NCBI GenBank assembly: GCA_016650445.1
Contig: JAENVS010000011.1
Location: 225,304 to 289,303, forward strand
DNA: 64,000 nt
Direction: 5' to 3'
Source: Frankiaceae bacterium
GTDB lineage: Bacteria > Actinomycetota > Actinomycetes > Mycobacteriales > SCTD01
The notes below the pieces were generated by a model, which was not told where the DNA came from, made no database searches, and was given only the letters and a program-made list of their open reading frames with translations. How positions within the stretch are numbered: position 1 is the first letter of the stretch; each line of letters opens with the position of its first letter. The position numbers and the translations under genes were made by a program. Positions 15,854 through 28,050 of the stretch are shown here, piece after piece.

Positions 15854-17415
15854 GCGGGACCTACGCCGTCTGGGGATGGGGCGGGCCGGAAGACGAGCCA
15901 TCGGCCGCCGACCTCGCGTCGCTGGCACCCTTCGTCGCCGAGACCACGGGGATCCCGGTGCAGGCGCCGTTTCGGCCGCGACCCCTGCCCGAGCTGCCCC
16001 CGCCGCGCGCCGATCTCCCGTCCTCGCTGGCGCCGCTCTGCAGCACCGACCCGGCCGACCGGGCACGGCACGGCATCGGCCGGTCCTACCGCGACCTGGT
16101 CCGGGCCATCCGCGGCGAGCTCACGCATGCTCCCGACCTCGTCCTGCGGCCGCGCGACGAGCAGGACGTCGTCGACGTCCTCGACTGGGCCGGCAGCGCC
16201 GGCGTACCCCTCGTTCCGTACGGCGGCGGCACCAGCGTGGTGGGCGGGGTCGAGCCGGTCGGGCTCGAACGGGCGGTCAGCCTCGACCTGCAGCGCCTCA
16301 GCGGGGTGGTCGAGGTCGACCCGATCAGCCGTGCGGTCCGCCTGCGCGCCGGCACCCTCGGCCCGGCCGTCGAGGAGGCGCTCAAGCCGCACGGCCTCAC
16401 CCTTCGCTTCTACCCGCAGTCGTTCGAGCGGTCGACGGTCGGCGGCTGGGTCGCCACCCGCGCGGCGGGCCACTTCTCGACGCGCCAGACACACATCGAC
16501 GACCTGGTCGAGTCCGTACGCGCCGTGACACCGACCGGCGTGTGGGAGTCGCGACGCCTGCCGGCATCGGGAGCCGGACCCAGCCCCGACCGGATGCTGC
16601 TCGGCAGTGAGGGCACCCTCGGCGTCGTCACCGAGACCTGGCTGCGTGCGCAGCCGCGACCCGTGCACCGCTGGTCCGCGACGGTGGCCGCAGCCGACTT
16701 CACGGCGGGGGCCGATGCGGTCCGGCTCCTGCTGCAGTCGGGTCTGACGCCGGCGACGTGTCGCCTCGTCGACGCGGGCGAGAGCGCGCTCACCGGGACG
16801 CTGACGACCGGCGAGGCCGCGCTGGTGCTCGGTTTCGAGTCCCTGGCGGCCCCGCTCGACCAGGAGACGGCGTCGGCGCTCGCACTGTGCCAGGACGCCG
16901 GTCTGCGGGTCGTCGAGGCCGGCCCGCGCGGCACGTCCGGTGAGGCGTGGCGCTCGACGTTCGTGCGTGCGCCGTACCTCAGAGAGCAGCTGATCCTGCT
17001 CGGCGTCCTGGTCGAGACCTTCGAGACCGCCGTCACCTGGGACCTGCTGCCCCGACTCGTCGTGCAGGTGACCGCCGCCGTCACGGATGCGCTCGTCGCC
17101 GTCTGCGGCGGGGGCCGGGTGACGTGCCGGCTCACCCACGTCTACCCCGACGGAGCGGCGCCGTACTTCACGGTGTTCGCGCCCGGACGGCGCGGGGTGG
17201 AGGTGGCGCAGTGGGACGAGGTCAAGGTCGCCGCAGGTGAGGCGATCCTCGCGAGCGGCGGGACGATCACCCACCACCACGCGGTCGGCCGCGACCACCG
17301 GCCCTGGTACGACCGGCAACGGCCCGACCCGTTCGCGCGGGCGCTCGGGGCCGTGAAGCGCGAGCTCGACCCGACCGGAGTGCTCAACCCCGGCGTGCTG
17401 ATCAGCGCGGGCTGA
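15850..17415 (+). CDS. FAD-binding oxidase, alkyldihydroxyacetonephosphate synthase-like
   Basis: 521 residues of the vanillyl-alcohol-oxidase (FAD_binding_4) family. FAD contacts are visible in LVPYGGGTSVVGG (about residues 119-131), a SFERSTVGGWVATRAAGHFS stretch, and LLGSEGTLGVVTE. The C-terminal signature THHHAVGRDHRPWY supplies the His cluster seen in alkyl-DHAP synthases, and the end ELDPTGVLNPGVL is canonical. Bacterial members are mostly annotated by similarity to the ether-lipid enzyme; D-lactate or glycolate oxidase-like activity is the alternative. GTG 15850 overlaps the SAF gene stop. Confidence 0.88.
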   Translation: MSGTYAVWGWGGPEDEPSAADLASLAPFVAETTGIPVQAPFRPRPLPELPPPRADLPSSLAPLCSTDPADRARHGIGRSYRDLVRAIRGELTHAPDLVLRPRDEQDVVDVLDWAGSAGVPLVPYGGGTSVVGGVEPVGLERAVSLDLQRLSGVVEVDPISRAVRLRAGTLGPAVEEALKPHGLTLRFYPQSFERSTVGGWVATRAAGHFSTRQTHIDDLVESVRAVTPTGVWESRRLPASGAGPSPDRMLLGSEGTLGVVTETWLRAQPRPVHRWSATVAAADFTAGADAVRLLLQSGLTPATCRLVDAGESALTGTLTTGEAALVLGFESLAAPLDQETASALALCQDAGLRVVEAGPRGTSGEAWRSTFVRAPYLREQLILLGVLVETFETAVTWDLLPRLVVQVTAAVTDALVAVCGGGRVTCRLTHVYPDGAAPYFTVFAPGRRGVEVAQWDEVKVAAGEAILASGGTITHHHAVGRDHRPWYDRQRPDPFARALGAVKRELDPTGVLNPGVLISAG

Positions 17416-17468
17416 CGAAGTCGGGCAAGATGCGCGCGGGTACATCTCCGCGCTCTGGAAGGACCGAC

Positions 17469-17879
17469 GTGAACGGGTTCAAGAAGTTCCTGCTGCGAGG
17501 CAACGTCGTCGACCTGGCGGTTGCGGTCGTCATCGGCGCCGCTTTCGGCGCTGTCATCACGGCGTTCGTCGGAGCCTTCATCACGCCACTGGTCGGCGTG
17601 GTCACCGGAGCCAGCGGCGACTTCACCAAGAAGACCTTCGAGGTCTCCGGGGTGACGTTCCCCTACGGCCTGTTCGTGCAGGCGCTGCTCACCTTCGTCA
17701 TCATCGTTGCCGTCATCTACTTCTTCGTGGTCCAGCCGATCAACCGGCTGATGGAGAAGTTCAAGACCGAGCCGGACGTCGCCTCGACGACCAAGGAGTG
17801 CCCGGAGTGCCTCTCGAGCATCCCGGTGCAGGCACTGCGCTGCGCGTTCTGCACGGTCGAGCAGCTCGACGTCGCCTAA
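17469..17879 (+). CDS. mscL: large-conductance mechanosensitive channel
   Basis: 136 residues. NGFKKFLLRGNVVDLAVAVVIG at the N-terminus contains the amphipathic helix and TM1 pore region of MscL, and TM2 lies around VQALLTFVIIVAVIYFFVV. The pore opens under membrane tension to release solutes on osmotic downshift. The cytoplasmic tail carries two Cys-x2-Cys pairs (KECPECLSS and RCAFCTVEQ) resembling a small zinc ribbon, as in other actinobacterial MscL proteins. Start GTG 17469 has GGAAGGA upstream. Confidence 0.95.
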   Translation: MNGFKKFLLRGNVVDLAVAVVIGAAFGAVITAFVGAFITPLVGVVTGASGDFTKKTFEVSGVTFPYGLFVQALLTFVIIVAVIYFFVVQPINRLMEKFKTEPDVASTTKECPECLSSIPVQALRCAFCTVEQLDVA

Positions 17880-17891
17880 AGCTGCTGGAGC

Positions 17892-18044
17892 TCAGCGCTC
17901 CTGGTCGTGGTGCGGCGGTCGCTCCGCGCGCAAGCGCTCGTCGTCGTCCGGCGGTGGGGTTCGATCGGGCTCGTCGACGCGGGGTTCCTCAGCCGGCTGC
18001 CGGGCTCCCGGCGGACCCACGGCACGACGGCGGCGGCGCGGCAT
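17892..18044 (-). CDS. short Arg/Pro/Asp-rich hypothetical protein
   Basis: 50 residues: a strongly basic start (Met-Pro-Arg-Arg-Arg-Arg-Arg) followed by a Pro/Glu/Asp-rich, probably disordered tail ending His-His-Asp-Gln-Glu-Arg. The ATG is preceded by GAGAGGA at good spacing, the best argument that it is real. No family recognised; it may be spurious. It runs convergent to mscL, with 12 bases between the stops. Confidence 0.4.
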   Translation of the reverse strand: MPRRRRRAVGPPGARQPAEEPRVDEPDRTPPPDDDERLRAERPPHHDQER

Positions 18045-18106
18045 GGGCGTCCTCTCGTAGGCCGGGCCCGATCATCCCCCGCGACTACGCTGGCTGGGCT
18101 CCACCA

Positions 18107-18179
18107 GCCTCCGTAGCTCAGTGGATAGAGCGCCTCCGTCCTAAGGAGGGCGTCGGGAGTTCGATTCTCTCCGGGGGCA
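18107..18179 (+). tRNA. tRNA-Arg (anticodon CCT)
   Basis: A 73-base cloverleaf. The acceptor GCCTCCG pairs with CGGGGGC (one G-U pair). The D arm is GCTC/GAGC, the anticodon stem CCTCC/GGAGG with loop GTCCTAA (anticodon CCT, reading AGG), and the T arm GGGAG-TTCGATT-CTCTC. The discriminator is A; CCA is not encoded in full. AGG is a rare codon in such GC-rich genomes. Confidence 0.95.
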
Positions 18180-18185
18180 CCCGCG

Positions 18186-20099
18186 CTAGCAGGTGTGGTT
18201 GTGGTCGTAGATCGGTGAGTCGGTCGGCACCTGGTACTGCCGCATGACCACGTCGCCGCCGGTGAACGACGCCGCGGCGCTGCACGGGTCGAACGTGTCG
18301 CCCGTGTGCGGGAACGTCCAGTTCTGGACGTTCGTCAGCGTGAGCTGACCCATGATCTGCGACCAGTCCTTGACGTTGCTGTAGACGCCGACCCGGTAGC
18401 CGGCCGCGCGCAGCCGGTTGATCGCCGCGATGACGACGTTGCCGTTGACCCCGACGGTCTGCCACGTCGGTCCGTTCTCGACGTCGATGAACACTTGCGG
18501 CTTCTCGGCCAGCCCGATCAGCTGGTCGATCGCGTACCCCGCGAGGTTGTGCCCGTAGTTCCAGCCGCAGTTGACGTCGGTGGACGAAGCCGGGTTGCAG
18601 GTGGTCCGCGGCCCGGGGTCCGCCCAGTGCGAGCTGGTGCTCCCCGGTGCGTTGGCGTTGATGTAGACGGCGGCGCCCCCGGGCAGGCTCGACGCCCAGC
18701 CGTACTCGTCGGCGAAGCAGGTGTTCGGGTTGAACGGGTTGTGCGTGACGCCGACGATCGCGAACGCGCCGTCTGCGGGGTGGTTGCTCGCCGTCGAGCC
18801 GGCCGTCGTGCACTGCGGCCAGGAGATGTCCCAGCCGTCGCCGGCGGGGCCGAGCCAGCCGGACAGGTCGACGATCAGGTGGGTGTTGCCCGAGGTGTTG
18901 CGCAGCCGCACCTTGCCGTCGCGGCCGACCGCGGCGAGCACCGTGTTGGGGACGGTCTGTCCCGCCGACGGGTTGAGGTTGCTGGCGTTCGGCACGCTGC
19001 TGTCCGCCGGGGTCGGGTAGACGCGCACGTCGGTCCCGCTGCTCGCGATCCCGGTGACGTTGAGGACGACGACGCGACCGGGGAACGGGACAGGGGTCGG
19101 CGACCCGCCGGCGCCGACCGGCCCGGACCCGGCGACGACGAGGTCCAACGTCGCACCGGGCGCGAGCGGCATGCCGGACCGGGTGTCGAGCAGCCGGCGC
19201 GGGTCGAGCGGGTGGAAGACGTTGGCGTCGGTGCCCGGCGTGTACCAGCCGGCCAGGTCGAGGAGCACGTGCACGGTGCCGGCGGCGTTGCGGATCGACA
19301 CGGTGCCGTCCTCGCCGATGGCGGCGATGACAGCCGCTGCGGTGACGTTGCCGGGGGCGGGATTCAGGTTGCTGACGGTCGGGGTCGCCCCGCCGGCACG
19401 CGTCGGGTACACCCGCAGGTCAGTGACCCTCGTCGGGCTCACTGCGGTGACGTTCAGGGCGACGGCCGACGCGTTCGCGGGTACGCCGGTGCTCCCGCCG
19501 CGGACGCTGAGTGTGCGCGCCTCACCAGCGGCGAACGCCGGCCCCTGGCCCGCCTCGCGGGTGTCGAGCAGCCGCCGCGGCGTGGCGCCGGTGTACGACG
19601 CGCCGCTCGCCCCTTCGATGTAGTAGCCGGACAGGTCGCCGATGAGGTCAACCCAGCCGGCGCCGTTGCGAAGACGCACGTACCCCTGGTCGCCGACCTT
19701 GACCGTGACGAGGTTGGCGGCGGTGGCACCGGCGACGAGGTTGAGGTTGCTCACGGTCGGCGGTGGCAACGCGGGGCTGGGGGGTGTGGGGTAGACGCGG
19801 ATGTCGGTGGACGCATCCGCCCTTGTCGCAGTGACGTTGAGCACGACAGCCGTGGCGCTGATGGGAACGCCGCTCTTGCCGGTGACGAGGACGTCGATCG
19901 TCTGGCCCTGGCCCACCTGCTGCTTGGGCACGCCGCCGGTGCCGTCGCGGGTGTCGAACAGCCGCACCGGGTCGAGCGGCACGTAGGTCGACTGCCCCTC
20001 GGTCGGCGTCGCGGCCTGCGCGACGGGCACCCCGGTCGTGGGTACGGCGAGCCCGGCGGCGACGAGAACGACCAGGGAACGGCGGAGAAGGTTGCGCAC
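18186..20099 (-). CDS. secreted modular protein: three beta-type repeats plus GH25-like domain
   Basis: 637 residues. A Sec signal peptide (about 1-30, ending AQAA) is followed by three diverged modules of about 125 residues (roughly 39-163, 169-289, 293-418). Each opens with Pro-x-Arg-Leu-Leu/Phe-Asp-Thr-Arg, carries Leu-Asn-Val-Thr, an Arg-Val-Tyr-Pro-Thr strand and a Ser-Asn-Leu-Asn turn, and closes with Asp-Leu-Ser/Ala-Gly-Trp/Tyr. The C-terminal part (about 421-637) starts DGWDISWPQC and has VFIDVENG and VGVYSNVKDW, like GH25/DUF1906-type glycoside hydrolases that act on peptidoglycan. The modules probably bind the wall. Start GTG 20099 gives a good signal peptide but lacks a clear ribosome site. 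Confidence 0.85.
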   Translation of the reverse strand: MRNLLRRSLVVLVAAGLAVPTTGVPVAQAATPTEGQSTYVPLDPVRLFDTRDGTGGVPKQQVGQGQTIDVLVTGKSGVPISATAVVLNVTATRADASTDIRVYPTPPSPALPPPTVSNLNLVAGATAANLVTVKVGDQGYVRLRNGAGWVDLIGDLSGYYIEGASGASYTGATPRRLLDTREAGQGPAFAAGEARTLSVRGGSTGVPANASAVALNVTAVSPTRVTDLRVYPTRAGGATPTVSNLNPAPGNVTAAAVIAAIGEDGTVSIRNAAGTVHVLLDLAGWYTPGTDANVFHPLDPRRLLDTRSGMPLAPGATLDLVVAGSGPVGAGGSPTPVPFPGRVVVLNVTGIASSGTDVRVYPTPADSSVPNASNLNPSAGQTVPNTVLAAVGRDGKVRLRNTSGNTHLIVDLSGWLGPAGDGWDISWPQCTTAGSTASNHPADGAFAIVGVTHNPFNPNTCFADEYGWASSLPGGAAVYINANAPGSTSSHWADPGPRTTCNPASSTDVNCGWNYGHNLAGYAIDQLIGLAEKPQVFIDVENGPTWQTVGVNGNVVIAAINRLRAAGYRVGVYSNVKDWSQIMGQLTLTNVQNWTFPHTGDTFDPCSAAASFTGGDVVMRQYQVPTDSPIYDHNHTC

Positions 20100-20143
20100 C
20101 CCGAAAACGTATGCGATTTTCGCCCAGTGGGTACGGTCCCGTC

Positions 20144-20842
20144 GTGCCTCCCGCCGCTCCCAGGTCGGTCCTGAGGATCGACGGCCGCTACACCGGACCG
20201 CCGACCTCCGCCAACGGCGGGGTGAGCTGCGGGCTCCTCATCGCCTTCGTCGACGCCCCGGCCGTCGAGGTGACCCTGCGCCGGCCGCCTCCCCTTGACG
20301 TCGACCTGCGCGTCGCCGGCGGCGACCTGTACGACGGCGAGCAACTGGTCGCGTCAGCCCGGCCCGGCGCCGTCGAGCTCGAGCCTCATCCGCCCGTGAC
20401 CGTCGCGCAGGCGCTGGCCGCAGAGGCGTCGTACGCCGGGCTGACCGCGCACCCGTTCCCGGGGTGCTTCGTCTGCGGGACTGATCGCGCGGCGCCGGAC
20501 GGTCTCGGGCTGCGGCCGGGGCCGGTCGCACCGGGCACCGTGGCGACGACGTGGACCCCGATGACGGACGACGCGTTCCTCGTCTGGGCGGCCCTCGACT
20601 GCCCTGGCGGCTGGGCCGAGGACGTGCCGGGACGCCCGCTGGTGCTCGGACGGATGACCCTGGAGCTGCACGCGTTGCCGGCCGTGGGTGCACCGCACGT
20701 CGTCATCGGCTGGGTGATCGGCCGCGAGGGGCGCAAGACCTTCAGCGGCACGGCGCTGTACGACGCCGGCGGCACGCTGCTCGCTCTCGCGCAGCAGACC
20801 TGGTTCGCCGTCGACGTCGCGACGCTGACCGGTCAGGCGTAG
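20144..20842 (+). CDS. hotdog-fold thioesterase-like protein
   Basis: About 232 residues. It begins LRIDGRYTGPPTSANGGVSCG, in which the Gly-Pro-Pro-x-Ser-Ala-Asn-Gly-Gly run resembles acyl-CoA-binding loops of large hotdog proteins. It then has PFPGCFVCGTDR (a Cys-x2-Cys motif also seen in PaaI-like relatives) and a second half ending in strands typical of thioesterases (VVIGWVIGREGRKTFSGTALYD). The substrate is unknown. GTG 20144 is chosen; an ATG at 20111 is also in frame. The 3' end overlaps the convergent MFS gene by 10 bases. Confidence 0.65.
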   Translation: MPPAAPRSVLRIDGRYTGPPTSANGGVSCGLLIAFVDAPAVEVTLRRPPPLDVDLRVAGGDLYDGEQLVASARPGAVELEPHPPVTVAQALAAEASYAGLTAHPFPGCFVCGTDRAAPDGLGLRPGPVAPGTVATTWTPMTDDAFLVWAALDCPGGWAEDVPGRPLVLGRMTLELHALPAVGAPHVVIGWVIGREGRKTFSGTALYDAGGTLLALAQQTWFAVDVATLTGQA

Positions 20843-22125
20843 GGCTCGCGCACGTCGTAGCGGCGGAACCGGGGTACGGCGGCTGCGCAGGCCGCGGTCA
20901 GCACCACGACCGCCACGCCGCCTGAGACGACGGCGCCCTCGAGGCCGCCGACCTCGGCGCTCAGCCCGGCCCGGCCGTCGCCGAGGCGCGGGCCTCCCGC
21001 CACGACGACGATGAAGACGCCGCCGAGCCGGCCGCGCATCTCGTCAGGAGCCGCCGCCTGCAGGATCGAGCTGCGGAAGACCGCCGAGATCATGTCGGCG
21101 CAGCCGGCGGCGGCGAGCATGAGCAGCCCGAACCACAGCAGGTCGGTGAGACCGAAGGCGGCGATCGCCACGCCCCACGCGACGATCGCGACCAGCACCG
21201 CCACGCCCTGCCGGTGGATGCGGCCGAGCCAGCCCCCGAACAACGCACCGAGCAGTGCGCCCGCCGCGAGCGCCGAGTACAGCGCACCCGCGGTCTGCGG
21301 ACCTCCGCCGTACACGTCCTGGGCGATCGCGGGGAACAGGGCCCGCGGCATCGCGAAGACCATCGCGATGAGGTCGACGACGAACGTCATGAGCAGGACC
21401 GGCCGGGTGCGCAGGAAGGCGAGCCCCTCGAGCACGCTGGCGGTGCCGGCCTTGCGACCGCCACCGGCAGGCGGCATGGCAGGCAGTGTCAGCACCGCCC
21501 ACATCGACGCGCCGAACGACACGGCGTCGAGCCCGTACGCCGTCGCGTAGCCGGGTCCGGCGACGAGCGCACCCGCCAGCAGCGGGCCGACCGTGACGCC
21601 GATGTTGAACTCCACCTGCTTGAGCGCGTTCGCCGCCGGGAGCAGGTGGACGGGCAGCAGTCGCGGCGTGAACGCCGAGCGGGCCGGCGAGTCGATCGAG
21701 AACAACCCCGCCTGCACGGCGATGACGGCGTACAGCAGCGCCGTCGAGTGCAGCCCGGCCACCGCCTGCGCGAGCAGGACGACCGACAGCACGGTCTGCC
21801 CGATGGTGGTCAGGATGACCAGCTTCCTGCGGTCGACCGCGTCGGCGATGGCGCCGCCGTACAGGCCGAAGACGATGAGTGGCAGCAATCCGGAGAGTCC
21901 GACGAGCCCCACAGCGGCGGCGGAGCGGGTCTGGTCGTAGACCTGGATCGGCACCGCGACCGCGGTCACCTGCGTGCCGATGACGGACACCGCGTCACCG
22001 ATGAGCAGCCGCCGGAAGGCGGGCGAGATCCGGAGCGGGGTCACGTCGAGAGCGACCCGACGCAGGCGGGAGGCCACGCCGCGGCCCGGCTCCTCCGGGG
22101 ACTCCGGCGCTTGCGGCAGCGTCAC
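20833..22125 (-). CDS. MFS transporter (MFS_3 / EntS-like exporter)
   Basis: 430 residues with about 12 predicted helices. The N-terminal half has RLLIGDAVSVIGTQVTAVAVP and the loop-2 signature GGAIADAVDRRKL. The PEP-like SPARSAFTPRLLP loop is characteristic of the MFS_3 group that includes siderophore and drug exporters. The C-terminus looks divergent after RGRLGGVFIVVV and has fewer clear helix boundaries than expected. Start GTG 22125 overlaps the stop of a 43-codon upstream reading frame as GTGA, implying translational coupling. Substrate unknown. Confidence 0.85.
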   Translation of the reverse strand: MTLPQAPESPEEPGRGVASRLRRVALDVTPLRISPAFRRLLIGDAVSVIGTQVTAVAVPIQVYDQTRSAAAVGLVGLSGLLPLIVFGLYGGAIADAVDRRKLVILTTIGQTVLSVVLLAQAVAGLHSTALLYAVIAVQAGLFSIDSPARSAFTPRLLPVHLLPAANALKQVEFNIGVTVGPLLAGALVAGPGYATAYGLDAVSFGASMWAVLTLPAMPPAGGGRKAGTASVLEGLAFLRTRPVLLMTFVVDLIAMVFAMPRALFPAIAQDVYGGGPQTAGALYSALAAGALLGALFGGWLGRIHRQGVAVLVAIVAWGVAIAAFGLTDLLWFGLLMLAAAGCADMISAVFRSSILQAAAPDEMRGRLGGVFIVVVAGGPRLGDGRAGLSAEVGGLEGAVVSGGVAVVVLTAACAAAVPRFRRYDVREPYA

Positions 22126-22253
22126 GGGGACAGTCGCTGCAGCCGGTCCGGTCGCCTATGCCAGAACTGCCACGTGCCGGACAGGTCGGGGAGGTCGAGC
22201 CCGACCGAGCTGTACTCGCGCCGGAGGGCCGCAAGGCGCGCGGGGTCAGGCAC
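22122..22253 (-). pseudogene. 43-codon leader frame resembling the N-terminus of PdxH (pdxH remnant?)
   Basis: A GTG-started frame reading Pro-Asp-Pro-Ala-Arg-Leu-Ala-Ala-Leu-Arg-Arg-Glu-Tyr, then Val-Gly-Leu-Asp and Asp-Leu, then Gln-Phe-Trp. This is the pattern with which actinobacterial pyridoxamine 5'-phosphate oxidases begin (Leu-Arg-x-x-Tyr, Gly-Leu, Asp-Leu, then Phe-x-x-Trp). It stops after 43 codons and none of the FMN-binding body follows. It is divergent from citrate synthase 2, where I recall intact pdxH often lying in relatives. Its stop overlaps the MFS start (GTGA). The resemblance is judged by eye; a coincidental leader peptide is the alternative. Confidence 0.5.
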
Positions 22254-22345
22254 CCCCCGACCCTAGCCATCCGGAGGGCAGACGGCGCGGCACGGCAGAA
22301 TGGAGGTCAGGGAACCACCCTCTCCCCCACTTTGGAGCCCGCCAC

Positions 22346-24818
<2,473 letters not shown>

Positions 24819-24843
24819 CGGACCTATCTGCCAGGCTTGGGCC

Positions 24844-26052
<1,209 letters not shown>

Positions 26053-26066
26053 CATACGGTCGGGGC

Positions 26067-27038
26067 ATGGACTACACCCACCTCGGCCGCACCGGCCTGC
26101 GCGTCTCCCGCCTCTGCCTCGGCACCATGAACTTCGGTCCCCAGACGACAGAGCCGGACTCGCACGCGATTCTCGACCAGGCGCTCGACGCCGGCATCAA
26201 CTTCACGGACACCGCCAACGTCTACGGCTGGAAGACCGGCGAGGGCGTCACCGAGCAGATCGTCGGCAGGTGGTTCGCGCAAGGCGGTGGCCGTCGCGAG
26301 AAGACGGTGCTCGCCACCAAGCTGTACGGCGGGATGGGCGACTGGCCGAACCAGACCTTCCTGTCCGCGCTGTCGATCCGGCAGCAGTGCGACGCCTCGC
26401 TCAAGCGGCTGCAGACCGACTACATCGACCTGTACCAGATGCATCACATCGACCGGGACGCTCCCTGGGAGGAGCTCTGGGAGGCGTTCGACATCCTCAA
26501 GCAGCAGGGCAAGATCCTGTACGTCGGGTCGTCGAACTTCCCCGCGTGGGGCATCGTGCAAGGCAATGAGCGGGCCCGCCAGCGGCACTCGCTCGGGCTC
26601 GTCAGCGAGCAGAGCTACTACAACCTCATGAAGCGGACGGTGGAGCTCGAGGTCGTGCCGGCCTGTGAGCAGTACGGCGTCGGCCTGATCGCCTGGTCCC
26701 CGCTGAACCGAGGGCTGCTCGGCGGCATCCTGCGCAAGCAGAAGGAGGGCCGGTCCGCCGACGAGAACACCCAGCGCAACCTCGAGCAGAACCGTCCCGC
26801 CATCGAGGCCTACGAGGCGTTCTGCGACGAGCTCGGCCACGCGCCTGCAGACGTCGGCCTGGCCTGGCTGCTCGCGCAGAAGGCGGTCACCGCACCCATC
26901 GTCGGCCCGCGCACCGCGGAGCAGCTGACGAGCGCGATCCGTGCACTCGACGTGACCCTCGGCGACACCGAGCTCAAGCGGCTCGACGAGATCTTCCCCG
27001 GCCCGGGCGGCCCGGCTCCGGAGGCCTACGCCTGGTAA
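26067..27038 (+). CDS. aldo/keto reductase
   Basis: 323 residues forming a TIM-barrel NADPH oxidoreductase. It begins MDYTHLGRTGLRVSRLCLGTMNFG. The catalytic tetrad is visible as Asp in NFTDTANVYG (with Tyr), Lys in VLATKLYG, and His in LYQMHHID. The cofactor end reads VGPRTAEQLTSAIRALD. The sequence fits the group near YajO/PdxI and potassium-channel beta-like reductases; the substrate is unknown. It lies downstream of the P450 and may be cotranscribed. Confidence 0.92.
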   Translation: MDYTHLGRTGLRVSRLCLGTMNFGPQTTEPDSHAILDQALDAGINFTDTANVYGWKTGEGVTEQIVGRWFAQGGGRREKTVLATKLYGGMGDWPNQTFLSALSIRQQCDASLKRLQTDYIDLYQMHHIDRDAPWEELWEAFDILKQQGKILYVGSSNFPAWGIVQGNERARQRHSLGLVSEQSYYNLMKRTVELEVVPACEQYGVGLIAWSPLNRGLLGGILRKQKEGRSADENTQRNLEQNRPAIEAYEAFCDELGHAPADVGLAWLLAQKAVTAPIVGPRTAEQLTSAIRALDVTLGDTELKRLDEIFPGPGGPAPEAYAW

Positions 27039-27514
27039 AGGGGGAACCGCTCCAGCACCGTGTGCGTCGCCGTCCTGCCGAGCACGCTGTGCACCAGCTC
27101 CAGCTGCGACACCCGCCAGGCAGGACCGTCGTACGACGAAAGCGCGCGCGGGTCGACCCGCCCGACGGTGAGGTGCGGCCGGAACGGATGGGGCTCCAAC
27201 GGCAGGCCGGTGGCGCGGCAGGCGTCGTGGGCGTGCTCGGCGAGCGAGCGCAGGTGGGCGACGTCCCCGCCGACGCCGACCCACGTCGCGCGGCGCCCGA
27301 ACCTGCCACCGCCGACCAGCCGCAGCGAGAACGGCTCATGCGCTGCGCCCGCGGCCCGCAGGCCGTCGTACAAGGGCTCGGCGGCGGTGACGTCGCCGAG
27401 GAACGCGAGCGTCACGTGCCACTGCTCGGGGTGGCCGGTACGGGCCGACGCTAGGTGCTCGCGCAGGTGCGTGACAGCCTGCTGCGAGGGCCGGACCTGC
27501 ACGAAGAGCCGCAC
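27026..27514 (-). CDS. thpR: RNA 2',3'-cyclic phosphodiesterase / 2'-5' RNA ligase family
   Basis: 162 residues of the 2H phosphoesterase superfamily. The two His-x-Thr/Ser catalytic motifs are HVTLAFLG (His33) and HLTVGR (about 126-131). The family hydrolyses 2',3'-cyclic phosphates on RNA and can ligate tRNA halves in vitro; its cell role is unclear. Start GTG 27514. The 3' end overlaps the convergent aldo/keto reductase gene by 13 bases. Confidence 0.9.
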   Translation of the reverse strand: MRLFVQVRPSQQAVTHLREHLASARTGHPEQWHVTLAFLGDVTAAEPLYDGLRAAGAAHEPFSLRLVGGGRFGRRATWVGVGGDVAHLRSLAEHAHDACRATGLPLEPHPFRPHLTVGRVDPRALSSYDGPAWRVSQLELVHSVLGRTATHTVLERFPLYQA

Positions 27515-27537
27515 GTCCGCAGGCTAGAGGGGGCAGG

Positions 27538-28050
27538 GTGGCGGGTGACGAGGTGATCCGGCGCAACGAGACGCCGGCGGAGCGCGCGGATCGCAACTTC
27601 AACGACATCCTGCAGGAGCTGCGGGTCACCCAGACCGGCGTCCAGGTCCTGTTCTCCTTGCTGCTGACCGTGCCGTTCACGCAGCGGTTCGAGAAGGTCA
27701 GCGACTTCCAGAGGGACGTCTACTTCGTCGCCCTGCTCCTGGCCGCCGCCACGACCATCCTGCTGGTCGCTCCTGTCAGCGTGCACCGGCTGCTTTTCCA
27801 CACCGGCGAGAAGCCGTGGGTCGTGAAGGTGTCGAGCCGACTGGCGCTCGCCGGGCTGGTGCTGCTCTCCCTCACCCTCACCACGGTGCTGCTGTTCGTC
27901 AGCGACGTGCTCTTCGATGAGACCGTCGCGGTGGTCACCGCGACGGTCTTCGCCGGCGCAACCGTCACGCTGTGGTTCGTCCCACCGCTGCTCCGCCTGC
28001 GATCCGCGTCGGAGCGCATGGCTGATCAGCAGCAGGCACCGACACCGTGA
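27538..28050 (+). CDS. DUF6328 family membrane protein
   Basis: 170 residues. An N-terminal cytoplasmic helix NETPAERADRNFNDILQELRVTQTGVQVL precedes FSLLLTVPFTQRF and then three more hydrophobic segments, four helices in all. That order, with Glu-Leu-Arg-Val-x-Gln-Thr-Gly-Val-Gln-x-Leu, is the DUF6328 signature common in actinobacteria; function unknown. GTG start at 27538 after a GAGGGGG. The last 86 bases overlap the convergent MFS gene, an unusually long antisense overlap. Confidence 0.82.
   Translation: MAGDEVIRRNETPAERADRNFNDILQELRVTQTGVQVLFSLLLTVPFTQRFEKVSDFQRDVYFVALLLAAATTILLVAPVSVHRLLFHTGEKPWVVKVSSRLALAGLVLLSLTLTTVLLFVSDVLFDETVAVVTATVFAGATVTLWFVPPLLRLRSASERMADQQQAPTP

Noticed and set aside
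15097..17445. A 782-codon minus-strand frame across the SAF and FAD oxidase genes
   Set aside because: The plus strand encodes a complete FAD oxidase with all signatures; the antisense translation is low-complexity and basic.
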